From Stereum hirsutum FP-91666 SS1 (lineage: Eukaryota; Basidiomycota; Agaricomycetes; Russulales; Stereaceae), in assembly GCF_000264905.1 (NCBI RefSeq), contig NW_006763149.1, positions 652,212-716,211 on the forward strand: a stretch of 64,000 nt of DNA, given 5' to 3'. This document shows positions 25,297-36,900 of the stretch, piece by piece. How positions within the stretch are numbered: position 1 is the stretch's first letter; each line of letters starts with the position of its first letter. A model generated the notes under the pieces. That model worked only from the letters and a program-made list of their open reading frames with translations. It did not search any database and was not told where the DNA came from. The position numbers were made by a program, and so were the translations under genes.

Positions 25297-26684
25297 TCAC
25301 ATTACTTGCCTTCTCAACAAACTGTATAACGCGATATCTGAGAGCCACACAATAGGCTTTCCTAAGACGCTGGAGACACCTTCCGTGATTGCGGCGATCG
25401 ATTCTTCTGAGACAGACTCGGAACAGAGGAACTTTGCGATGTACGGAGCAGTACCCGGAACAGTCACATTGCGAAGAGCTTCGAAGAATATGTGGTCGAA
25501 GGTCATCTCCTGGAAGTCGCGGTAGAGCTCTGAGTCCTCGTCCCTGATGTACGAATATTCCCGCAGCGTGTCTTCAGCGACGACGAGTGGAGTCCCCATT
25601 GCCGCGGTTATGGCACCGCCAACTGGTCCACCAAACAAGCAGCCAATGGCGATTCCGACAGCGAGGATTGGCGATATAGCACAGTGAATTGCGATACGCT
25701 GTTTCCACTGATATTTCCACAATGCACAACATTATTGATCAGAGGTTGATGTCGATATTATAATTTATTGCATGAAACGAGAGAAAGAAAGCTGCATACC
25801 GGATGGGATGCTAAAGCATGCACACCTGCGACAGCGACCCCGACGAGAGGCACTTTCACCTCACCACCACGATCAAACCAATGGCCACTTTATTTACACG
25901 GGAAAAAATAATCAACTGTTTTAGACTGTTTTAGACTGTAGTCAGTCACATGAAGGATAAAGAACTCTCACTGGCGCTCGAATACGAGTGTCCCGTTCCG
26001 ATTGGACATGCATCTCGCGACGTCGATTGCACTGTACACGTACTCATCGCCATCGATGCGTAGGTCTGCACACAACAGTACTTCGGTGGAGGAGACGATG
26101 AGGGACACATTCCGTGCGGAATCGAAGAAACGATCTCCGTTTGAGGTGAAAGATCCGCTGCGATTTCCGTAATGGTCGTTCAAGTCGATTGACGAATGGT
26201 GGAATGTTCCGTCATGGCCAAGGCAGAGGGCGTGGAGTCTCGAGTCTCGTAAGGTGAACGTTCCGCATGATTTTGGAAGAAGCTCCGTCCTATGGAATGG
26301 CATATCATATATGATCAGACGCACCATGCAACACTCAGAAGAGTAAAAGAAAAATGCGATTCAAGACGCACAAGTTCCCTTTTGAGAACACGAGACGACC
26401 GCATCTACGTTGGTCACGAACATGTCAAGGCATAGGGATGCTGTTGTAAGAGTGCCGTCAAAGTTGCGAAGCGATCCCTTGATCAATATTCCTTTATCAT
26501 AGACGCAGGTATGGGCTGATCGTGAAAAATTCCTTGAAGTGAGGTCAAAGGACCCATTCTTGTTTCCGATGTACTGGTCCAAGTCAAGGATAGATGACCT
26601 CGTGGAACCGTCCATCGCAAGACATGATGCTTTAAGTATCCCCCCAGATAGAGAAACCGTGGACGAGGTCAGTGAGAATGACAT
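25297..26684 (-). CDS. Double cyanovirin-N homology protein with glycine-rich hydrophobic C-terminus
   Basis: Model complement(join(25297..25707,25800..25887,25972..26289,26368..26684)), 377 aa. Residues 1-105 and 106-212 are two CVNH repeats, each with the family pattern: Leu-x-Ala-x-Cys, SSILDLDQYIGNKNGSFD (repeat 1) and SSIDLNDHYGNRSGSF (repeat 2), Asn/Ser-rich strands, then a second half ending in Asn-x-(Asp/Asn)-(Ala/Gly). CVNH domains bind oligomannose glycans. The C-terminal 165 residues contain VPLVGVAVAGVHAL and then ILAVGIAIGCLFGGPVGG with AITAAMG, a glycine-zipper-like hydrophobic stretch able to insert in a membrane, followed by a charged region I do not recognise. No signal peptide is visible. 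The first intron uses a weak donor (GTCTTG), so the join between the two CVNH units is less certain. Possible defence or glycan-recognition protein; function is inference. Confidence 0.72.
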
Positions 26685-26769
26685 CTCCCAGTCACACAGA
26701 GCGGCCGCGACGACGTGATGGTAATACACTGACAGGCTCGAATTTACATATATTTTATTTAGAGGTACG

Positions 26770-26870
26770 GGCGAGATGGCCGAGCGGTCTAAGGCGTCAG
26801 ACTAAGGTGTTCGAGAGCACCAGATTATCTGATCTCTTCGGGGGCGTGGGTTCAAATCCCACTCTCGTCA
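26770..26870 (+). tRNA. tRNA-Leu (anticodon AAG), intron-containing
   Basis: Same mature tRNA as at 19660-19766 but on the plus strand, with a different 19-nt intron at position 37/38 after CTAAGG. Acceptor GGCGAGA/TCTCGTC, variable arm CTCTTCGGGGG, T-arm GTGGGTTCAAATCCCAC, discriminator A. Confidence 0.95.
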
Positions 26871-27199
26871 GTATTATATGGATGTAGGTCCAATGTTTTG
26901 TGGTGGTAGGTTAGGATTTTTATCGAGAGGGGACTAGATGTGAGCCTGTACTTATGCAAAGCATATCTAATCTACGTTGAGAGTATAAGATACGTAGGCA
27001 TATATTGACGCGCGGGAACATACTGACGTATCGAGCCTTGTGTCTTTTTTCGGCTCCCACCGCTCAACCTGCCAAGACGGTCTTACGACTGCCAAACGAC
27101 TGCTCATCCGGATCCCCATCCAAGCTCCAACCCCTCCACCACCGCGCCCGCCTCCTTTTCCCTTCTTACCCTCTTCCTTTTCTACTATTCATCCCAATC

Positions 27200-27556
27200 C
27201 TAACTCTCCGGATGGTTCCTAAACCACCTCGTCACCGCACTCGGAATCGGACAAGCCGTCGACTCTCCCTTCCCGTCCGTAGAGTCATACATCATTTGAC
27301 AGCATTCGTATAGTTTACGCACGTGGGAGTCGCATTTGGAGGGGTTGTAGGTGTTGCGGGAGAGGCAGGTTTGGAGGGAGCAGGCTTTGTGAGGTGGGTA
27401 CGTGGTTGCCGAGGGTGAGGACGGGGTGAAGGGGAAAGACGAACGGCAAAATGATTTGGTGGTGAGAACTAGGATAAGCAAGCAACGGTAAAGTTTAAAT
27501 AGTAACTTACCTTCGGCTTGACATGGTGGGTCGCTGGAACTGGACTGAAAGGGCAT
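27200..27556 (-). CDS. CMC4: CMC4-like twin Cx9C mitochondrial protein
   Basis: Model complement(join(27200..27384,27511..27556)), 76 aa; yeast Cmc4 is of similar length. The protein begins MPFQSSSSDPPCQAE, continues ACSLQTC and KCDSHVRKLYECC, and ends with ACPIPSAVTRWFRNHPES. The Cys spacing (C-x5-C-x4-C, then C-x9-CC) and the following C-P-x-P match the Cmc4 family, which are intermembrane-space proteins imported and oxidised by Mia40/Erv1. The exact role (respiratory-chain related) is not settled for the family. The 126-nt intron interrupts just before the second Cys. There is no presequence, as expected for Mia40 substrates. Confidence 0.88.
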   Translation of the reverse strand: MPFQSSSSDPPCQAEGKLLFKLYRCLLILVLTTKSFCRSSFPFTPSSPSATTYPPHKACSLQTCLSRNTYNPSKCDSHVRKLYECCQMMYDSTDGKGESTACPIPSAVTRWFRNHPES

Positions 27557-28130
27557 GACGATGAGGAATGAGATTCTGGGGTTGGATATGAGTCGAGACC
27601 TACGTTTGACATAACAGTCGAAGAAGGTATCAGAGTAAGCGGTATAGATAGCCCTTGTCAGTCAGGGATATCGGAGGTGAACGTGAGGTGCAAGCAAGGT
27701 TAGGCGTAGACAGTGCGCCAGGTACAATTTGCGCACTGGCAAACTCAGTAAACAAGAGGCCACAGATCGAAGAGTTTGTACTAGATTTAAGAGCACAAAG
27801 AGGCCAGCTTCAGGATGTCCGTAAAAATGGTAAGTGGTAGCGTGTTGGTGGGTCTCACAGAAATGGCGAGTGGTTCGAGTTGAACTTTTCGGAACGGTGG
27901 CATCGACGTCATCACATCACCATCATCCACTCTTCTTTCGCGCCGCTCTTTCGGGCCAAAGGCTTTCGATCCTAACAAGGCCAAACAACCGCCACTGGCA
28001 ACGCACCGACACACTCCGGGCCGAGACCTGATATACTTACATCTGATCAGGGACCGGTTAGCTATGATAGGCGAGTCCGCTACAATATTCGTATAGGGAA
28101 AAATAAGCTCCTGTCGAGATTTTGGACCCA
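27557..28130. other. Intergenic region, possible undefined exon
   Basis: An open plus-strand stretch at 27655-27840 ends at a plausible donor (GTAAGTGG at 27829), but I could not chain it to other exons. A small inverted repeat CAGTGCGC/GCGCACTG flanks a 12-nt loop around 27711-27738. No gene is called. Confidence 0.3.
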
Positions 28131-28241
28131 ACCCCCGGGCTGGAATTGAACCAGCGACGTTTGTGCGACGACGAAAGTTTGATACCATGCGGTCACATCT
28201 TCTATAGTCGTTCAACGCTCTTCCGACTGAGCTACCGGGGG
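28131..28241 (-). pseudogene. tRNA-like locus 1 (Tyr-type ends)
   Basis: Minus strand. Acceptor CCCCCGG pairs perfectly with CCGGGGG; D-arm TAGCTCAGTCGGAAGAGC (an A box) and T-arm GCTGG/TTCAATT/CCAGC (a B box) are good. Between them are 60 nt instead of an anticodon arm. GACTATAG resembles the Tyr loop GACTGTAG, but the flanking stem does not pair. It cannot decode as it stands. Confidence 0.6.
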
Positions 28242-28435
28242 TACAATACATGTAATGTTCTAGGTGATTTCTGTCCTGCATACACATTTGAAAACCTAGG
28301 TCGAAAGCGTCTTTTTTTTCGGGCGGTCATTGAGCGGCCCCGGAACCTTTGGTTTGTGAATGGCTGCAATAAAACATAGTAAGCAGATTAGTTATTAAAG
28401 ATGGGTAGGCAAAAGATCTACCGAATGCAGAACAA

Positions 28436-28531
28436 CCCTGCGAGCTGGAGTCGAACCAGCGACAATGGGAAGCCAACAATACAACTAGCCTATTCGTGGA
28501 ACCAACGCTCCAACCGCTGAGTTACCGGAGG
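28436..28531 (-). pseudogene. tRNA-like locus 2
   Basis: Minus strand. Acceptor CCTCCGG/TCGCAGG has one mismatch, the D-arm is slightly altered (TAACTCAGCGGTTGGAGC), and the T-arm GCTGG/TTCGACT/CCAGC is perfect. The anticodon-arm region is expanded and contains a direct repeat GTTGGTTCC / GTTGGCTTCC in place of a foldable stem. Confidence 0.6.
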
Positions 28532-28729
28532 GATACTCTCAAAAGAGATACATACGCATACGACGGAGTTATGAATGGGGTGGTTTGGAGCGGTTCGGGC
28601 AAGTCTTGTATGCGTAACAGTGATGTGGCAAGTCGAGTCTTTGTTTATCTGTAGTATTGAGGAGAGCCGATACTGTAGTGTCATTGGAAAAATCACAGAA
28701 GGTACCGTTCTTTAGATTAAAAAGGCAGG

Positions 28730-28830
28730 CACTCCGAGTCGAAACCAAACCGCCGCCTACGAGACTATCGACGCAGATATGATGTGTCTCCACCTTGAGT
28801 CCGCTACTCTACCTGCTGAGCCACAGGAAG
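28730..28830 (-). pseudogene. tRNA-like locus 3 (5' half good, 3' half decayed)
   Basis: Minus strand. CTTCCTG, then D-arm GGCTCAGCAGGTAGAGT and an anticodon arm GCGGA/TCTGC that closes a loop with CTCAAG (would be CAA, Leu) if a 15-nt insertion is removed. The T-arm (GGTTTCGACTCGG) does not pair and no matching 3' acceptor strand is present. Confidence 0.45.
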
Positions 28831-29099
28831 AACAAAAGCGTACGGTTGAGTAGGTCTTTATAAAGACGACGTGAACGTACGAATGCACTATCGTGGATTT
28901 GTGCGGACTTGTCCCAACAGCTACCTCTGCCAAACATCGACATTTTTCGTCGATAACCAGCTTTCGCCTGATCTGTGGACGAAAACAGTAACATGATTCA
29001 GAGTCGTCACATTCTCGGTTTGCCGGACATACAAGCCTTCGATATCAATGAAGTACCCATAGATACGAATATAAAAATGGACCTCCAATGACGTGGCAA

Positions 29100-29188
29100 T
29101 CCTCCGAGCTGGGTTCGAACCAGCGTTTATGCCGCCTAGGCCCTGCTTGGACGAGTGGCATCGCTCTACCAGCTAAGCTATCCGGCGG
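29100..29188 (-). pseudogene. tRNA-like locus 4
   Basis: Minus strand. Acceptor CCGCCGG/TCGGAGG (one mismatch, one extra nucleotide before the D-arm), TAGCTTAGCTGGTAGAGC and T-arm GCTGG/TTCGAAC/CCAGC. Stem ATGCC/GGCAT is perfect but encloses 23 nt, and the nucleotide after position 32 is C, not the invariant U33. Not a normal decoding tRNA. Confidence 0.6.
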
Positions 29189-29435
29189 ATACAACTGGGT
29201 CGTTGGGATAGGGCGAGAACTACATAGTCAGAGGCAATGTGCCCAGCACGATGTTTTGACTTGTCTTTGTCTTGCACTCCTAAAGAATCTAGACTCGATG
29301 GGGGGAGGGGGACAGCAGCGTTCAGATCTTTAGTTTGATCGTGTGGGTTTGATTGCAGTGTGAGGAGTGAAGACACGTCATGGTTCGGGGATGATGGGAT
29401 AAGAAAAATCGATGACGGATCGAAAGAACAGGCCA

Positions 29436-29533
29436 GCCCCTCAGCTGGAATTGAACCAGTACGTAGGAAAACAGAGTCACACGAATGATCTACTCTGTTC
29501 TACCCACCGCTCTACCAGCTGAGCTATCAAAGG
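29436..29533 (-). pseudogene. tRNA-like locus 5 with extended hairpin
   Basis: Minus strand. TAGCTCAGCTGGTAGAGC is a perfect A box; B box GGTTCAATTCC; acceptor CCTTTGA/TGAGGGG pairs with wobble. The anticodon position is replaced by stem GTGGG/CCTAC continuing into a perfect 8-bp stem AACAGAGT/ACTCTGTT with a 14-nt loop. Confidence 0.6.
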
Positions 29534-29782
29534 GATGATCGTATCGTTCTGCCGTTGGTCACATGTAGAAGGACAAAGCAGTACGAACCTACGAATGTAG
29601 TGGCGTGGCAATGGACGGAAAAGTCTGATTTGTTGACGGTGTCGACGTCGATCACCACATTATGGTTCGCCCCATGGCTTGCGAGTTCTCCTCACCGTTG
29701 ATTATTGCCGATCGAAACAACGGTGGACGGAGCAAATCCGATGTCTGCGTAAAAATATTGACTGTCATAGAAGGTTACAGCA

Positions 29783-29876
29783 CTCCCCGACCTGGAGTTG
29801 AACCAGCGTATATGAACATGATGCCGGATGATTGCAACACTTCATCCCATCGCTCTCCAGACTGAGCTATCGGGGT
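29783..29876 (-). pseudogene. tRNA-like locus 6 (possible GAA anticodon)
   Basis: Minus strand. Acceptor CCCCGA/TCGGGG, A box TAGCTCAGTCTGGAGAGC, T-arm GCTGG/TTCAACT/CCAGG (outer pair broken). Stem ATGGG/TTCAT (two G-U pairs) encloses ATGAAG plus a 23-nt insertion; removing a 22-nt intron after that would leave a GAA (Phe-like) loop. The acceptor is not that of a normal tRNA-Phe. Confidence 0.5.
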
Positions 29877-30903
29877 CATGTAAGTGTTCGAACGTAAGTG
29901 ACCCTGGATCCTGTAGAGAAAACTGGCCGTGCGCGAGATCTATGTTGGATGGTCGTGGTCACCGGGTATCTGGAACCTTGATGATCAACGGGAGGCCGCA
30001 TTGGACATCCACACTAAGAGGCAGAAAATACACAACAATATCTCAGCACCAAGCCGTGCAAATAGAGAATAGAAGCACTTTACTATGACTCGACAAAATG
30101 TTGGCTGGACAGCTCATCATGTTCGAGCTAAATCGATATAAAAAAATATGAACATAGTTGAGGGCTTAGGACACATGTCATCGATTCGAATCCTTCACTC
30201 TTCCGGCCAAGATTACTCTGGGCGTTTGCATAACTGTTGGCTGCAGGTAGAAGGTCCGGGATCGGACATCGACCAGAGGAGGGTTCAAAAGGAACGAAGG
30301 AGTGCTAGACTCGGAGTAGCCTTGATAGCATTTCATCTTGGGTTAGCTCAGGCTGACACGGAGATCTACGCAAGATGGCTCTAGAGTCTCGATTAATCAT
30401 CGTCTACAGGCGCCAGCGAAGAGCGGGCAAGCATCCGACTAGGCAAACGGCGTTGCAGTTGTCAGCATCGCCAGCACTCAGCTGCGGGAACTCGGATTCA
30501 GCATAGAGTACCAACAATAAATTATATCGAGAGGATGAGATGAGCCAGTGCTGGTATGCCTTGTCGAAGCAAGTCCAAAAATGCGATATATCCAGTCTAA
30601 GAATGGCGTCGGGATGTGAAGTCGCAAAGGGCTGCCATCTTGGGTGCCGCGGTTGTTTGTGCCCCACAAACAAACGGCTGCCGCCCGTCCGCGAGCAGAA
30701 ATGGGACCCCTCCTCTCCGCAACGCCTTCACTCGTCCACCGCGTTCCTCTTGCTGCACGCTCATCATCTCGTCTGGCTCTACGGACTGAGAACTACGACC
30801 TGGGCGAAAAACTGTGTCGAACCGTGCGATATCTGTCGAGATCAGCCGAAAGTGGCCTTAGTGGACCTCACACGCTTCGATCCGCATGGGACCGGCTTAG
30901 GAC
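29877..30903. other. Intergenic region before SWR1
   Basis: 1 kb with overlapping frames on both strands (30400-30990), none of which has a protein-like sequence or chains to the SWR1 start. It likely holds the SWR1 promoter and leader. No element recognised. Confidence 0.5.
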
Positions 30904-33900
30904 ATGCCTTCAAAGAAAACGGGCTCTGGTGGTGCAACACGTACTAATGGCAAAGGGAAGAGGAGGGCAAGTGCTTTGGAGATGAGTGAGAGGGATGTGC
31001 AGAGGTTGGTCGAGGAAGAAAGGGCTGCTATGCTCAGGGCACGCCAGACGGAGTTAGACCAGGTCGTGGATGCTCATGATAATTTGGTGCGTTTATTCAC
31101 CGTTTGTGCATGGAAAGGTAAAGTCTTATGCTTTGATTGTGGTTTGAAGGTTCGCGAGGCTTTCCATTTGAACCACTTCAGGACTATGGTTACGTTCGAT
31201 CCGAAGGTATGACTACTATCATCCTCTCCGCGCTCGGACTCCTGTCTGAGTAATTCTACTTGTGACACGTAGACCGCCAAGGAGGATAACTCGGCCGTAT
31301 ATCAAGAGGTATGTCTAATTAAACTATTGGTTTCATCACCCCTGGCAGTACCATACGCGATGATTCTACCCGCGACGCGTTCGTCAAACCCGTCTCATTT
31401 ATAAATAACCCTTTCGCCACATATCATCTACCAACCGTCTGCCTTGCATTTCTGGCATGCCCAGCCATGCCCACTTTGTTCTGATATACACATAATGCTG
31501 ATTGTATCAACCAGTTCAAAGCCCAGTATGATCTTTTGGAACATAGCATCACTTCCAGCGCAGGACCTTCGCGTCGGACAACGCGTCGCGCTCACAATGA
31601 ACGCGTTGAATTACTCAAAGGATCTACAAGCTCTGCGTCTGCGTCTGCACCCCCCGTAGCAGGACCATCCACCATCTCTCGAACGCGCAACGACTCCGAA
31701 CCGGGCAATAACGCTGTCTGGGATATCCTCCTAGCTCAGAATCGTGGCGTAACGCCGTCGAAACCTTCGCACCATAAAGGACGAAGCGTCTCCGTGGTTG
31801 AAAATATTCGTGCACAGGACAATCCGACGGAGAGCGCTTCTGCACCCATACCAGCACATACCCAGAAGTCGCATGCAAAACGACGTGTTTTCGTCGAAAT
31901 ACCAGCCTCTTCTGCTGAGCGGGCCACATCAACGTCTCATTCAGAATCGTCCTCTTCCCAGCGCACACTACGGAAGTCTACCACGGAACACTCTGCAATG
32001 GCCCCGCCACCGCCACTTCCTTCGAGATCATCATTCACAATCGACAATAGGCGTGCCGCGTCTCCGCCACGAAAACGGCGCAGGACAGAACCGTCTTTGT
32101 CTTTGTCTTCGGCTTCGACACCGACACCAACAAACAAAGCTGCGATCGCGGCATCACCCGTTCAAACCCCCACCACGTCTATTTACAACTCTGCTTCTGC
32201 TTCCATCATTCCCTCGGCCACGACGAAAAGGCGTTCTGGTCGGTTTGCACATTCTGTCTCGAACGCTATGGACCCGACGCCTCTGTCGGATTTGAACACT
32301 ACGACGGCCTCAACGCCCATAAATCAAATAACGAACCGCCTTCCTAATACGTCTACGAAAGCTAAAGGCAAACAAAAGGCAATCTTTCATGACCTCTCGA
32401 CTGCGACCCTGCCCGACATCCCCACACCTACTTCTGCACCCGCTCGTGCCCCTCCATCACCCACTCGCCCTTCTACTCCAGCGTCGACCCTCGTTCTTTC
32501 CAATGCCAATCATGCCAATAAATCCACGAATGCCAATGTCAGCACGAACACCCGCTCCAACGCCCGAGCCCTCGCTTCCACGCCATCCACCTCAATCCGC
32601 CGCATCAAACTGATAGTCCGCAAACCTCCACCTTCATATACTTCACCCGTCCAAAAACCAATTCTCAACCCACCCTTCGGAGGGTCCGTGGAGAAGCTGC
32701 TGGAGAGTTATACGGCGCCTTCGTTTGGAGTGCCTTCGCGTGCTGGCTCGGCGGGTTCAGGTCCAGCGCCGAGTCCAGGGCCTGGGACGGGTGCAGGTGC
32801 TGCAGCGCGGATGTGGAAGAATGAGTTGAAAGATATGGAGGAGGATGAGCTGCAGGAGCTGGCGATGAAGAAAGCGAGGATTTGGGAAAGGATATGCGAG
32901 GCGAGAGCGAATGGGATGTTGAGGTTTGATTTGGATAGTATGAGGCGGAGTCCGAGTACCGCTGTGGGTGGGAACGGAAGCAGGAGTGCGAGTAGGAGTG
33001 GGAGTGTGGCTGTCGGAGAGGGTGCTGGTGGGTCTGGAGCGGGAGCGGGAGCAACGGCAGAGGATGTGGAAGGGAGGGGCAAGGAACCGAGGGATATTTG
33101 GGATTTCGTGATTCGGGACGTTAAAGCGGCGTATAAGCGTCGATTGGCGGATTCCGCCGCTGCGAGAGCCTTCGGCGGACACGGTGGGAGTTTCAGTGCT
33201 GGGACGACAGCGTTGGGGGTAGGACAAGGCGCTGGGGCAGCGATGTTGATGAAGGCAGGGTATGGTGGTGTTGGACCGTTCGTTGCGGGGATGGTGGCGG
33301 CGAAGGTGAGGGGGCATTGGGAGGCGGTGGCAGCGAAGGAGGAGAAGAAGAGGGCGGAGTTGGAGAGGGAGTGGAGGGCGAGGTGGAAAGTTGGGTTGAG
33401 GGAGCTGATCAATGAGTGGAAGAAGGCTGTTTTGGTACGTCTTCGGATTCCTTATTCCATGTCCGTGATGGTGTTCAGTTCATGCTTTCCTCCATCTTTC
33501 TCTTTTTCTAACTTGTTCTCTAAATTGCGATCACAGTATATTCGAAAAGAAGAACAAGAGAAGTGGGAAGCCGAGGAGGCGAGGAGGGGGAAAGAGCATC
33601 TTGATGCAATTTTGGATCAGTCGGGGTTGATACTGGAAACGCAGCATGCAGAGTTGAGTAGGGCTGCTGGAAGGAGTCGGTCGAGCAGCGTGTCGGCGAC
33701 TCTGAGAGATTGGGAGGATGAAGACGACGAAGAGGATGAAGATGAGGAGGAAGAGGTCAGTGGCGAGGACGTGGACGAGGAGGAGGGTGATGATGGAGAT
33801 GGAGATGGAGATGGAGATGACGGGGAGACGGAGGAAGGAGGAGAGACGGAAGAGACGTCTCAAGGTCCTGACGGTGACGAGGAAACTAGCGTCGCACACG

Positions 33901-36900
33901 CCTCAACACGAAATTTAGTTGAGTACCAAGATGACCTCGACGAGTGGCGATCAGATCCTCCGACGCCACATTCTACTCCCAGTGTCGACCCTTCAAGAAG
34001 AGGTTCATATGATGTTCTCGCAGAGTTCGACGACTCTATGAATGGTCCATCGCCTTCCTCTGACCTCGTCGCCACACCTTCGACGGTCACCTCTCCATTC
34101 GCTCCAGCGCCCGAAACTTCGTACGACGGTTCAAACTCGCGGAAGTCGTTAGCGTCTAGTGCGTTTCAGCCAGTGGAACGCATGGATGTCGATATGGTGT
34201 ACCATGGGCAGGCACTATTTCGTTCGGAGGATGGTGGCGTGGTGCACCGTGTCGTTGCCGATGCAGTCAATTCCAAGAACCCTCCACATACGACTGAGGT
34301 ATTTCACGAGACGGTGACGAGGGTGGCGCATCGACCTACGGAGGATACTTTGGTAGGAGATGAGCCTAGAATCATTAAAGATGACCCGAAGAATGGACCG
34401 CCAGTACTCGAACAAGACATCGTGATGAAGTCCGGCGTCCCTCCTATCACGGATGCCCCACAAGTCTCTTCTCCCATCCTCATGTCTCCATCCGTTGAAG
34501 CACCGGTCGAAGGGGGTCCTGCTCAAATCCTCAACGAACCTGTGGCCAGTCCCAACGGTGATGTGACATCACCGGCTTCAGTTCTGAATGGACACGCAGC
34601 TGTGCATGGGGAGTCGCAGGAGAATGAGTCCTCTGATGATGATGATGACAATGAAGAGAGCCACAAGTCTATTCCCTCGTACCTTCGCCCGTATGCCGTC
34701 GCACCCGTAGATTGGGACCCCACGAATCGGGTGACTGCTCCCCTCCTTCTTCGTGGACACCTTCGACCGTATCAACAGGCAGGACTCGAGTGGCTCGCGA
34801 ATCATCACTTGAATAACATGAATGGAATCCTTGCGGACGAGATGGGGCTGGGGTATGTTTAACTTCGTCATCTCCGCGAGAACTTTCACTGATCAACGTC
34901 TCTTGTCTACAGGAAGACGATTCAGACTATCGCCCTTCTCGCCCACCTCGCTTGCGACCGCGGCATCTGGGGCCCTCACCTTATCGTCGTACCCACCAGC
35001 GTCCTGCTCAACTGGGAAATGGAGTTCAAGAAGTTTCTCCCCGGCTTCAACGTCCTCGCTTACCACGGTACCACCAAGCGTCGGAAGGAGCTTCGACAAG
35101 GCTGGAACGACAAGTCTCACTTCAACGTCTGCATCACCTCGTATACTCTCGCCAGCCGTGATGCACACATCTTTAAGCGCAAGCCTTGGTACTACATGAT
35201 CCTCGACGAGGCCCACATGATCAAGAACTTCAGGTCGCAGAGGTGGAATACGTTGTTGATGTTCAGAAGCTGGAGGAGGCTGTTGTTGACGGGGACGCCA
35301 CTGCAGAATAATCTGTCGGAGCTTTGGGCTTTGTTGCAGTTCCTGATGTCTGGGTCGAACTTTGCGAACTTGAAGGAGTTTGGGGAGTGGTTCTCGAGTA
35401 CGTTTTGGTCGCTCTCATGTACCATCCTCATATCGCTGATTGCATGCTACGTAGATCCGTTGGAGAAAGCCATCGAATCTGGCACGGTCATGGACGACGA
35501 CACTCAGCAGCGAGTTTCGAAGCTGCATACGGTGCTGCGTCCATACCTCCTGCGTCGCCTCAAGAAAGACGTGGAGAAGGAACTTCCACGGAAGTACGAG
35601 CATCTGGTCCTGTGTCCCCTCTCCAAGCGTCAACGCTTTCTCTACGACGAATTCATGTCTCGCGCTCAAACCCGAAACGATCTCGGTTCGGGTGTGTACC
35701 AGAAGATCGCCAATGTCCTCATGCAGCTCCGTAAAGTTTGCAACCACCCCGACTTGTTCGAAGTTCGACCCATCCGAACATCCTTCCCCATGACGACATC
35801 TGCCGTAGCAGATTTCGAAATTAAGGAGCTGCTTGTTCGGCGGCGATTGCTCCAGGACGAGTCGGAGTTCGGTGACATCAACCTCGACCTACTGGGCTTG
35901 CGGTTCATCGACCGGCAGAATACGTCCCGGGTTGCAAGTACAGAGACTATGCGCCTGCAGGAGACGGACCACCTTCCTTTTATTTACGAACTCCCAGGCA
36001 AGGAGCCTCCCTACGACACTCGGACTATCAGGGGCTTTAAAATACACCGCCAATACCAGCACCGAGCCGCCATGATCGCACGATGGAGTCACTTCGCATA
36101 TCTTAACCGTTTGCGGTGCAATTCTCAACCAATCTACAGCAGGGAGACCCTTACTTTGGTAGAGCGTTGTACTCGACGCCTGCTGCCTTCCTCTGCTCTG
36201 GACCGGTCAAAGAATTACCTCGAGATCGCTGAGCCCATCCATTCCGCTATCAAGTCCTACGAGGATCGAGCAGCTGAGATGGCTCCTCTCGTCGACAAGT
36301 TCGCCTGTATCACGCCCGCCGTAGTGGCTCCAGATGTCCGCTTCCACGCCCTCCCTGCCGCATCACCTGTCCTCTACGGAAATCTGGGCCAAGATACGAA
36401 GTTCGACGCCATTCTGCACCAGCCAAGTGTCAAACTCCAAATCGCCTTCCCCGACCCCTCGCTCCTCCAATACGACTGCGGCAAGCTTCAAGAACTGACA
36501 CGACTGTTGCGAGAACGCAAGGCCGGAGGTCATCGTTGCCTTATCTTCACGCAGATGACTCGTATCCTCGATATCTTGGAGTCTTTCCTGAACCATCATG
36601 GGTATCTGTATCTGAGGCTGGATGGTGCGACGAAGATTGAGGACAGGCAGTATATCACGGAGAGGTTTAATTCGGATCCTAGGATATTCTGTTTTATTGC
36701 TTCGTCGAGGTCTGGAGGCGTCGGGATCAAGTGAGTCATGAATTCCATCGACGTTGTTGAAGACATAGTTCCCTGACATTTTGTACAGTTTGACGGGTGC
36801 GGACACCGTCATCTTTTACGACAGCGACTTCAATCCGCAGATGGATCGACAGTGTGAAGACAGGTAAGTTGGCTCTCCTTCGCGTGTATGATTGGAACTT

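Noticed and set aside
27787..28287. 166-codon minus-strand frame
   Set aside because: It overlaps tRNA-like locus 1 completely and has no family resemblance.
30400..30990. Overlapping frames upstream of SWR1 on both strands
   Set aside because: None has recognisable motifs; the real SWR1 start at 30904 is supported by family-like sequence (HDNLVREAFHLNHF) and splice phases.
32708..33412. 234-codon minus-strand frame
   Set aside because: Lies opposite the long SWR1 exon and is an antisense shadow of its GC-rich low-complexity coding sequence.
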